Shown: positions 53,987 to 61,799 of the stretch, piece after piece
Numbering within the stretch: position 1 is the first letter of the stretch
Layout: each line of letters starts with the position of its first letter
Assembly (NCBI GenBank): GCA_013138975.1
Contig: WTBR01000041.1
Span: 29,878 to 93,877, forward strand
Origin: Bacteroidales bacterium
GTDB lineage: Bacteria; Bacteroidota; Bacteroidia; Bacteroidales; UBA12077
Length of the DNA stretch: 64,000 bases
Direction: 5' to 3'
The notes under the pieces: model-generated
Told to the model about the DNA's origin: nothing
Database searches by the model: none
Seen by the model: the letters and a program-made list of their open reading frames with translations, nothing else
Made by a program: the position numbers and the translations under genes

Positions 53987-55896
53987 ATTGTTTTTACTTC
54001 ATCAATCATAGCTTTAAAACCTGCTATTAGATGTTTTTTACCTTCAATAGGAATATTTTTTTTCATAATATATGCTGACAAATCATTTATTATTAATTCC
54101 CCATGCTTTTGATGAAGAAACAGTAATAAAGACTGCATTACAACTATATCTTGAGAAGTAAATGAAATTGTCAAAGCATTAAATTGAGCTTCTTTATCCC
54201 ATTCTTGTAAGAGACTAGTACAAATAAAAGAAAACATTGCTTCCTTGTGTTTTCCCTCTTTATCTTGTGCTACCCCAAGGTTAAACCAAGCTAAACCGTT
54301 AGTTGGGTTACTATTAACTGCTGATTTTAATTTATTAATTCTATCTTCAATAGTTGACGCTTTTATTGCGTCTTCACAATATTTTAGAGATTGTTTTCTG
54401 TCTAACTTAACATTATCAAGTTCTCCTTCCATTAATTCCTGACAAATCATATTCTTTAAAATCCATTCTTGGGATATTGAGCTAGAAAATTTAAAATATT
54501 GTTCAAAAGCCTTATTGGCTTCGTTAAATTTACCTTGAAAAAATAGACAATCTCCTATTAAAGCTGTCACTAAGAAATGTTCTGATGGATTGTCAATAAT
54601 CATTCTATCATACTTTTTCCCAACGCCCTTATTAATATCAAGTTTTAAAGATTTCTTACACATGCGTTCAGCCCATAAATAATGACCTTTTGAAAAAACT
54701 AGTCCAGCTATTTCACGCCACCAGTAATCTCTATTTAGATAATCAGGCTGAAGTTTTCTAGCTCTAAAATAACAATCTATAGCTTTATTTGAGGATAGCT
54801 CTGATTTATATATATTACCCAAATTGTAATGGCAAGTACCTAATAGTTTTTCATCCTGATTCTCTTCAATTATTCTAGTTAGATTTTTAATACGTGAATC
54901 CTTTTGATTAGGTAATTGCAGCGAGAAGTAAGCTAAGTCAAAGAAGAAAAATAAGTCAAATTGCTTACTATCAATAATTGCAAGTACAAATTTGTCATAA
55001 GATTCTAACTCGTTTTTCGTGTTCGCTAAAACTAGTAACCCAACAGGGTCGAGAAAAATGAAATCTTTTGTAGAATCAAAATCAACATTGACAATCACTT
55101 TTTTCAATATCTCAAGACTACTTTTTATATCATATTTAGCAAGTGCGGTTGCAATAAAAAGAAGAGCTTTTTTATTAAAATCATTAATGTCATTATTATC
55201 AAACAAGGGCTTGTACAGGAAACTTTCTTGCTCTGATATATTGTTGATTTCAAGTTTCTTAGAGAAAGTGGAGGTGATTATTTCTAATTGTATATTATTT
55301 AATTTATCTGTTGAATAGTTTAGTTCAAGATGTTTAGGTAGGTTATTGAACTTAGTAGAAACAGTATCAGTGTAATAGTTTTCAATCCAACTTATTATAT
55401 GTTGATTAAATAATTTTTCAATATCTCCTTTGGCTTTAACTGATATTCCAATCTTATCTGACAGGTATGGGTCAGAGGCAATTTTTAATAATACTTTTTC
55501 ATCAATTAAATACTCTTCTCCTAATGAGATTGAAATGCTTTTTTGATTTTTTTTAATTTTCTTAGAGTCTATTAAATTGTTAGCCCAAATCCCCCAGATT
55601 TGATTTGACGTAACTGAAACACATACTATTAAAACAGGTATTGATAATGATTTATAATAATTGAGATTATCTGTGGTAAATTGTTTTTCAAAAGTATTGT
55701 TTTCAATATTCTGTGTTGAACCTTTTAGTTGTACAAAGAAAGTCTTACCTGTTGATTTATTGTTTTCAAATATTTCAACTAAATAGTCAACTCCATAATC
55801 TGGTTTGATTTCACGGCAGACCCATTCAAAAGGAACAATCCTCTCAAATATTCTTTGTGATTTGGTTTCGGTTATATGTTGTTCTGGTCTTTCCAT
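53947..55896 (-). CDS. DUF4365 (PD-(D/E)XK-like) protein with C-terminal TPR repeats
   Basis: A 649-residue protein. Residues about 10-150 are a DUF4365 domain with a nuclease-like core: DYGVDYLVEIFE, then GKTFFVQLKGST, that is D, E and QxK in PD-(D/E)XK order. The remainder is helical with TPR-like repeats (ELSSNKAIDCYFRARKLQPD; NPTNGLAWFNLGVAQDKEGK). DUF4365 occurs beside restriction and other defence genes, so a nuclease guarding against foreign DNA is plausible but not shown. Flanking core sites make it look like a single integron gene cassette (about 53864-55911). Confidence 0.75.
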   Translation of the reverse strand: MERPEQHITETKSQRIFERIVPFEWVCREIKPDYGVDYLVEIFENNKSTGKTFFVQLKGSTQNIENNTFEKQFTTDNLNYYKSLSIPVLIVCVSVTSNQIWGIWANNLIDSKKIKKNQKSISISLGEEYLIDEKVLLKIASDPYLSDKIGISVKAKGDIEKLFNQHIISWIENYYTDTVSTKFNNLPKHLELNYSTDKLNNIQLEIITSTFSKKLEINNISEQESFLYKPLFDNNDINDFNKKALLFIATALAKYDIKSSLEILKKVIVNVDFDSTKDFIFLDPVGLLVLANTKNELESYDKFVLAIIDSKQFDLFFFFDLAYFSLQLPNQKDSRIKNLTRIIEENQDEKLLGTCHYNLGNIYKSELSSNKAIDCYFRARKLQPDYLNRDYWWREIAGLVFSKGHYLWAERMCKKSLKLDINKGVGKKYDRMIIDNPSEHFLVTALIGDCLFFQGKFNEANKAFEQYFKFSSSISQEWILKNMICQELMEGELDNVKLDRKQSLKYCEDAIKASTIEDRINKLKSAVNSNPTNGLAWFNLGVAQDKEGKHKEAMFSFICTSLLQEWDKEAQFNALTISFTSQDIVVMQSLLLFLHQKHGELIINDLSAYIMKKNIPIEGKKHLIAGFKAMIDEVKTMHNTSSKVSGFNV

Positions 55897-56074
55897 CTAA
55901 ATAATGCATAACATCTATATATACCCAACTTGCCTATTTGTATTGTGGATATATCCGTTTTGTTTACAATTAGATTTTATTTCGTAATTGTTTGTTTTCA
56001 GGTATTAAATGTACTATTCTGAATTATCACATCCAAAGGCTTGTATGTTTTTTGATTGTAAACATTAATTAGTC

Positions 56075-56700
56075 TATGTAAGAAAACGCCAAATTACTCA
56101 CGAGTTTAATATTTATAAAATTGTGTTCGTGAGCATCGCAAGGTTCTTCGTTAATCTTGTGTTGAAAAAAGATTCTTCGACAAGCTCAGAATGACAACTA
56201 CTTAGTCACCCAAATGATGAAAGTGTTTCTCTTATGTCAGCAAGCTGTGTCACGGCAACTATTGGAATTAGTAATTTAATTGCAATTTGTTTTCTTCTTT
56301 ATAAAAAAGCCGTAACACAGCTTCTTATTAATTAGGGTTTGCAAGAAAACGCCAAATTACTCACATGTTTAATATTAATTTGTGTTCATGAGCTAGGCAA
56401 AGTTCTGCGTTACTCTTGTGTTGAAAATAGATTCTTCGACAAGCTCAGAATGACAACTATTTAGTTACCCAAATGGTGCAGGTGTTTCCCTTATATCAGC
56501 AAGCTGTGTCCCAGCACTTATGAGAATTAGTAATTTAATTGCAATTTGTTTTCCTCTGTTTAAAAAAGCCGTAACACTGCTTCTTATTAATTAGTGTTTG
56601 CAAGAAAACTCCAAATTACTCACATATTTAATATTAATTTGTGTTCGTGAGCTTCGCAATATCCTGTGTTACTCTTAGTTAAAACCAATTTACAATCCTA
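56075..56700. repeat. Family D repeats, copies 3-5
   Basis: Copy 3 (about 56075-56333), copy 4 (about 56334-56590) and the left part of copy 5 (about 56590-56690) follow each other. They share TTTGCAAGAAAACGCCAAA, GTGAGC...TTACTCTTGTGTTGAAAA, TTCTTCGACAAGCTCAGAA and the hairpin arms 56242-56256 and 56309-56323. The sequence 55913-56074 holds no gene. Copy 5 is cut off just before the MNT gene. Confidence 0.7.
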
Positions 56701-56711
56701 CATTTTCGATA

Positions 56712-57026
56712 TCACTCATTAACTTCTGCTTTTTCATATAGAACAATACCAAGCCTGTTTATGTGATCAATTAAATCTGTATTTTCAATTTTATAAAAAA
56801 TAGAAAGGTCAATCGTGTAGGGCAAAAGAAGGTCATCTAGTTGGTTTTCTAATTTAAGCAAGATAGTTAAATCGATAGCTTTTCCGACCAAACTTATGTC
56901 AATATCTGAATTATTTCGGTAATTTCCTTTAGCTCGTGAACCATAAAGAATAGCTTTTTCTATAAATTCACAATTAGTAAATACTGATTGTATTTTTTCA
57001 ATATGTATATCTTTTAATCCGTACAT
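56712..57026 (-). CDS. MNT-type nucleotidyltransferase (antitoxin-like)
   Basis: A 104-residue minimal nucleotidyltransferase: EKAILYGSRAKGNYRNNSDI (GSxAxG) and DISLVGKAIDLTILLKLENQ, with the double Asp and a third acidic residue in PYTIDLSIFYKIENTD. Such MNT proteins add nucleotides to their HEPN partner or to tRNA and so neutralise it. Its ATG overlaps the stop of the HEPN gene (TAATG), the hallmark of a coupled two-gene module. Confidence 0.88.
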   Translation of the reverse strand: MYGLKDIHIEKIQSVFTNCEFIEKAILYGSRAKGNYRNNSDIDISLVGKAIDLTILLKLENQLDDLLLPYTIDLSIFYKIENTDLIDHINRLGIVLYEKAEVNE

Positions 57027-57517
57027 TATTCTTTATCAAGTAAGCTTTGTTGTTCTCCCGCTCTTTTTCCTTCCATTGTTATTTGAAACTTTAAAAATGC
57101 GGAATAATATTCATTAAGAATTTTTAAATAAATCTCATTTGCCGTTTCTTCATTATAAGTATGCGATGTTTTTATTCGGCTTTTTATCATATCCATCCAC
57201 AATTCGCCGTCAGAGATAAGGTTTGATGCGAATGCATACCTTATTGCATCGCGGGAACCTCCAATATCTGAATTCCCTTGATACAATGCGTAATCTTTCA
57301 TGACATTCCACGCCATTTCATATGTATATTCAAAACGTTGAATAAGTCCTTCCTTTATAATCTCCTCAAGAACTTGTTTTGAATCTTCATTCTTTGTATC
57401 AATTTCTTTTTCTAACAGATCTTTTTTTATGTATTTTATGGCTTCAGAAAGTTTATTTAATGCTTTCATAAAATTAGAGAATCGCTGTTCCCACCTAATA
57501 TCTTTATTATCTGTCAT
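57026..57517 (-). CDS. HEPN-type nucleotidyltransferase partner (HI0074 family)
   Basis: A 163-residue helical protein of the HI0074/nucleotidyltransferase-substrate-binding family. It has RWEQRFSNFMKALNKLSEAI, IQRFEYTYEMAWNVMKDYAL, GGSRDAIRYAFASNLISDGE and RIKTSHTYNEETANEIY. It is the first gene of the HEPN-MNT pair; this family lacks the canonical RNase motif of HepT in many members. It probably forms a complex with the following nucleotidyltransferase. Its biological target is unknown. Confidence 0.88.
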   Translation of the reverse strand: MTDNKDIRWEQRFSNFMKALNKLSEAIKYIKKDLLEKEIDTKNEDSKQVLEEIIKEGLIQRFEYTYEMAWNVMKDYALYQGNSDIGGSRDAIRYAFASNLISDGELWMDMIKSRIKTSHTYNEETANEIYLKILNEYYSAFLKFQITMEGKRAGEQQSLLDKE

Positions 57518-57792
57518 TATTTAGTTATTTCTTATTCCTTGTAAAGATAAGAATTATCGCAATGCATAAAAAAATAGATTTTTATTAATTGTTTTCAAAT
57601 TTCTGCGGACGTTTTTGATTACTAATATTAATTATATAGGTGTAAATTTTGGCTTGACTTTTATGATATTTAGTAAAAAATCAGCAATTTGCAGTCATCT
57701 GTTTAATTGAGTTGTAGCACAAATAACCAATATAGATGACATGAAAGTATAATCAACTTACTGACTATTAATAAATCCATGCCAGGCTTTGC

Positions 57793-58452
57793 GGATTTAA
57801 GGAAAACGCCAAATTACTCACATGTTTAATATTAATTTGTGTTCGTGAGCTAAGCAATGTTCAGCGTTACTCTGTGTTGAAAATAGATTCTTCGACAAGC
57901 TCAGAATGACAACTATTTAGTCACTCAAATGGTGAAAGCGTCTCTCTTATGTCAGCAAGCTGTGTCACGGCAACTATAGGAATTTGTAAGTTAATTGCAA
58001 CTTGTTTTCCTCTGTTTAAAAAAGCCGTAACACTGCTGCTTATTTAATCTCGATGTACGGTACAACATAAAAAAACATCCGAATATTAATTTATGTTCGT
58101 GAGCTAGGCAAAGTTCTGCGTTACTCTGTGCTGTAAATAGATTCTTCGACATCCCGATAACTATCGGGACAGAATGACAACTACTTAGTTACCCAAATGG
58201 TGCAGGTGTCTCCCTTCTGCCTAATTTAGTCCAAGTCGGAGACTTGAACCATAAAATACGAGTTTCTTAAATTTACCTAATGATGCAAGCGCCTCTCTTA
58301 TATCAGCAAGCTGTGTCACGGCTAATATGATAATCAGTAAGTTAATTACAACTTGTTTTCCTCTTTTTAAAAAGCCGTAACACTGCTGCTTACTTAATCT
58401 GCAAAAAAAGCCGTACGACAGCTTCTTGCTAAATCTACATGCACGGTACAAT
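57793..58452. repeat. Composite of family D repeats, copies 6-7
   Basis: Copy 6 (about 57793-58072) ends at CATCCGAA and joins TATTAATTTATGTTCGTGAG of copy 7 (58073-58485). This is the same junction as in 52300-52924, so the composite has been copied as a unit. Copy 7 contains an inserted hairpin (CATCCCGATAACTATCGGGA) in the TTCGACA motif, a GGAGACTTGAACC segment shared with 52300-52650, and a second, internal GCCGTA...CAGCTTCTT end. 57518-57792 and 58490-58609 hold no gene that I can support. Confidence 0.7.
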
Positions 58453-58454
58453 AC

Positions 58455-58485
58455 AAAAAGCCATCCGAATTCGGATGGCTTTTTT
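58455..58485. terminator. Palindromic terminator at the end of repeat copy 7
   Basis: A perfect palindrome AGCCATCCGAATTCGGATGGCT (split here as AGCCATCCGAA and TTCGGATGGCT) flanked by AAAA and TTTTTT. It can act on either strand. The PorE-like gene, which runs on the minus strand, ends 125 bp to its right. Confidence 0.85.
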
Positions 58486-58609
58486 GTTTACTATAAAAAA
58501 AATAGATCCCTCGACTGCACTTCGACAAGCTCTGTGCAGCCTGCTCGGGATCAGTTCGACTATATGATTTCAGTTCACTATCGTTCCTAAAATCATAGTC
58601 TCACTGATT

Positions 58610-60826
58610 TTATATTCCTGTAATTCTTATTTCTGTTCTTCTGTTCTCCTGATGTTCTGCTTTTGAACAACTAACGCCATCTACACAACGGTTTTTAATT
58701 TGTTCTTCGCCATATCCTCTTGCGGTTATTCTCTCACTTTCAATACCTTTTCCTACGATATAATCAACTGCTGATTGTGCTCGTTTTTGCGATAATGATT
58801 GATTAGATTTTGAACTTCCTCGTGCATCTGTATGCGATCCTAGCTCAATTTTAATACGTGAATTATCAAGTAAGAATTGAACTACATTATCTAATTCAAC
58901 TGCTGCATCTTCGCGAATATTCCATTTTGCTACATCATAATAGATATTAGGTATCTCAATCTTTTTATTTAACTCAATTTTTTCAAATACTAACTCAACG
59001 AATTCATTTATATTAACCCAACCTGAATCTCGTCCGACTGTTGAATATTCAGCTCGAATAGCAAAAATATCGTCTTTTTCGAAACGTAGTTTATAATCTC
59101 TTTCTTTTTTCAATTTAATGCGGAATACACCGTTACTGTCTGATAAATAACTCTTCACAAAGGATGATGTACCATCTTCAATATGAATATTGACATTAGG
59201 AATTTCTTCCATTGTTTCTTTATAGAATACTTTACCAAATATTCCCCATTCAGCTTCTTTTTCAAGATATACATTGTAAACTATAGTATTATTCTGTTTT
59301 TCTAATTCAGCTATATTAAAAGATGCATTGAAAGGACGATATCCGGGTTTTTTTACCATTAATGCATGCTTTTCTTCTGATTTTACTTTTACACTGTAAT
59401 CAAAATCTTGATTTTCAGAATGCTCATTTGCATTAATAATAACTACTTCATTAAAATAGATTTTAGGATTCGTTATTCTCTGTTTGCTAAGCTTGTCAAA
59501 AGTTCTTACTTGTAAAGTAATAGATACATCTAATTTTTCAAATTTATAAATATCATCGTCGCCTTGACCTCCTTCTCTATTTGATGCGAAGTAACCTTCT
59601 TTTTGTTCTTCATTCATTGTCAAAGAAAAATCATCATATTTTGAATTTAATGGATAGCCCATATTCTCTATCTTGTATTTTTCATTATCTGGTATAGCCT
59701 GATAAATATCTAAACCACCTAATCCTAAATGTCCATTCGAGGCAAAATATAAAACTCCCGATTCGTGAATGTAAGGAAACATCTCATTGCCTTCTGTATT
59801 TATTTCCGGGCCTAAGTTCCTAGGTGCTGTCCAAGCGGAATCTGTTCTTTCGCTTAAGTAAATATCTGCTCCTCCATAACCTCCAGGCATATCAGATGTA
59901 AAATATAATATCGAATCATTTGCCGATATTGAAGGATGGCCACAAGAATAATTATCACTATTAAATGGCATTTCTTCTGGTGTGCTAAAAATTCCATTTA
60001 CATCATTAATATATAATATCCTTAAATTGTTTGTATTATCCTCTCCTTTTTTTGATATAAACCTAAACAAAGAATTATTTCGGGTAAAAAACATTTCTTT
60101 ACCGTCCTTACTAAAACATGCTGGGCCATCATGATATTTCGAGTTAACTTTTTCTTTTAAAAACTCAGGTTTAGAAATTAATCCATTCATTTTTAATTCG
60201 TAAATATCTAAGTACGGTGCTTCTTTCCATGCATATTCGTAATTAACAACTGCGTCAATTCTTCGTTCGGAAGTAAAATATATTTTATCATCCTTCACTA
60301 TGGCTCCAAAATCAGAATATTTTGAGTTAAAAGATACTGGTTCGATTTTGTATCTTATTACAGATTTTATCTTTTTAATTTCATCATTTGTATTCGCTTG
60401 CCTTTTTATTCTGGAATCTTCTGAATTTAAGGTAGCATATTGCTTCATCCTTATATCTGACTCGCTATAATTTCCTATGGATTTTAATGCTTGAGCATAA
60501 TTATAAAGATCTTCGGCTTTGTATTCCGAAAGACTGATTAAGTTATTATAGTTTTTTACAGAGTTCTCCCATTCACCGATTTTTAGATAGGAATATGCAA
60601 GCTTGCTATAAATATTTTTTTGATTAAAATCCTTATCAATTAAATTTACATAAATATCGATGGCTTTTGCATAAGCCAAATTTTCGTAGGCTTTATCTGC
60701 TCGTTTATTATTAAATGTATTTAATAATGAATCTATCTTTCCTTCGGCATGAAGATTTGAATTTACTCCAAAGAAAATACATAATAACAGTAATATGGAT
60801 ATATATCTTTTCACAATTTTTTTCAT
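58610..60826 (-). CDS. PorE-like OmpA-family protein (TPR, beta-propeller, peptidoglycan-binding domain)
   Basis: A 738-residue envelope protein: signal peptide (about 1-28), TPR-like helices (30-140; SYLKIGEWENSVKNYNNLIS), PD40/WD40-like propeller blades (FSKDGKEMFFTRNNS; YFTSDMPGGYGGADIYLSE; LYFASNGHLGLGGLDIYQ), a carboxypeptidase-regulatory-like fold (about 540-610), and a C-terminal OmpA domain with SHTDARGSSKSNQSLSQKRA and ARGYGEEQIKNRC. This order is the T9SS PorE type that anchors the PorP barrel to peptidoglycan. It follows the PorP gene (20 bp) and the large adhesin on the same strand, so the three act together. Confidence 0.9.
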   Translation of the reverse strand: MKKIVKRYISILLLLCIFFGVNSNLHAEGKIDSLLNTFNNKRADKAYENLAYAKAIDIYVNLIDKDFNQKNIYSKLAYSYLKIGEWENSVKNYNNLISLSEYKAEDLYNYAQALKSIGNYSESDIRMKQYATLNSEDSRIKRQANTNDEIKKIKSVIRYKIEPVSFNSKYSDFGAIVKDDKIYFTSERRIDAVVNYEYAWKEAPYLDIYELKMNGLISKPEFLKEKVNSKYHDGPACFSKDGKEMFFTRNNSLFRFISKKGEDNTNNLRILYINDVNGIFSTPEEMPFNSDNYSCGHPSISANDSILYFTSDMPGGYGGADIYLSERTDSAWTAPRNLGPEINTEGNEMFPYIHESGVLYFASNGHLGLGGLDIYQAIPDNEKYKIENMGYPLNSKYDDFSLTMNEEQKEGYFASNREGGQGDDDIYKFEKLDVSITLQVRTFDKLSKQRITNPKIYFNEVVIINANEHSENQDFDYSVKVKSEEKHALMVKKPGYRPFNASFNIAELEKQNNTIVYNVYLEKEAEWGIFGKVFYKETMEEIPNVNIHIEDGTSSFVKSYLSDSNGVFRIKLKKERDYKLRFEKDDIFAIRAEYSTVGRDSGWVNINEFVELVFEKIELNKKIEIPNIYYDVAKWNIREDAAVELDNVVQFLLDNSRIKIELGSHTDARGSSKSNQSLSQKRAQSAVDYIVGKGIESERITARGYGEEQIKNRCVDGVSCSKAEHQENRRTEIRITGI

Positions 60827-60846
60827 CTTTACTTATATAATTTTAT

Positions 60847-61779
60847 TTAAAAGTATCTCGGTGATTTTACTTTACCTCCTGCAAAACCTTCAAAATCATA
60901 ACTTATCATTATTTCATGCGTGCCACTATTTAGTCCGGATAAACCGTTCAAAGAAAAATCATATCCGTAACCTACAACTAATTGCTTATTAAGTTTTATA
61001 TCTAAAAATAATCCGCCAGAATCACCTATACGATACATTGCTCCTATCCATATTTTATCATTATATAAAAATTGCATACTAATATCATTAGATACTGGTG
61101 CGCCTGATACGGCTTTTGTAAGAATTGTTGGTTTAAATATCCACTTTGAATTAAGTTCCCAAAGATATCCTGCTACGATATAATAATGACGTTTTAGCTC
61201 ATTTACATTTGTAGCATATTCTTTATCAGCACTCGTTTCGAAAAGCTTTGGTGCAGAAAAACCTACATAATATTTATCACTGTACAAATAAAATCCAACG
61301 CCTATATTCGGACTCATTTTTTTTTCATTTGTCAAAAAAGCTTCATCTTCCTGATCAACAACATATAAATCGCTTAAACCGACATTAATATTACTTATAC
61401 CTCCTTTTAATCCCATAGAAAGTGTAAGGTTTTCATTAATTCTTAGTCGGTATGCGTAATTTGCCGTAAAGTATGTATTTCGTACCGGCCCAAATTCATC
61501 ACTTACAAGCGTTAAGCCAACTCCTATCTTCCTTTTATTAACAGGTGAATGTAGTGCTGCACTAAATGTTTGTGGTGCTCCTTCCATTCCAACCCATTGT
61601 AGTCGGGTTAATGTATTTAAATTTAATGAATTTGTTGTTCCTGCATACGCAGGGTTTATTGATACCATATTAAACATATATTGCGTAAACATGGGTTCCT
61701 GCTGTGCATTAACTCTTCCTACTCCTATAAACAGAATCAGAATAATTATTACATAAATATTTCTTTTCATTCTTTTCAT
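60847..61779 (-). CDS. PorP/SprF family protein (second copy)
   Basis: A 310-residue outer-membrane barrel. Signal peptide, then QQEPMFTQYMFNMVSINPAY (family opening), beta-rich repeats, and the end LNSGTHEIMISYDFEGFAGG. It differs from the PorP at 1072 and sits between a type B cargo gene and a PorE-like gene, the arrangement of sprB-sprF loci. SprF-type proteins are needed for secretion or surface attachment of one particular type B protein, so it is probably specific to the adhesin encoded upstream. Confidence 0.9.
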   Translation of the reverse strand: MKRMKRNIYVIIILILFIGVGRVNAQQEPMFTQYMFNMVSINPAYAGTTNSLNLNTLTRLQWVGMEGAPQTFSAALHSPVNKRKIGVGLTLVSDEFGPVRNTYFTANYAYRLRINENLTLSMGLKGGISNINVGLSDLYVVDQEDEAFLTNEKKMSPNIGVGFYLYSDKYYVGFSAPKLFETSADKEYATNVNELKRHYYIVAGYLWELNSKWIFKPTILTKAVSGAPVSNDISMQFLYNDKIWIGAMYRIGDSGGLFLDIKLNKQLVVGYGYDFSLNGLSGLNSGTHEIMISYDFEGFAGGKVKSPRYF

Positions 61780-61799
61780 CTCTAATAATATTTCTTTTC

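Noticed and set aside
53799..56711. Toxin-antitoxin partner for the DUF4365 gene
   Set aside because: No second small ORF is coupled to it. Adjacent MNT/HEPN genes are complete on their own and separated by repeats.
52300..58485. CRISPR array
   Set aside because: Repeat units are about 250-350 bp, internally structured, unevenly spaced and interrupted by genes. No 25-40 bp repeat with regular unique spacers is present and no cas gene is seen.
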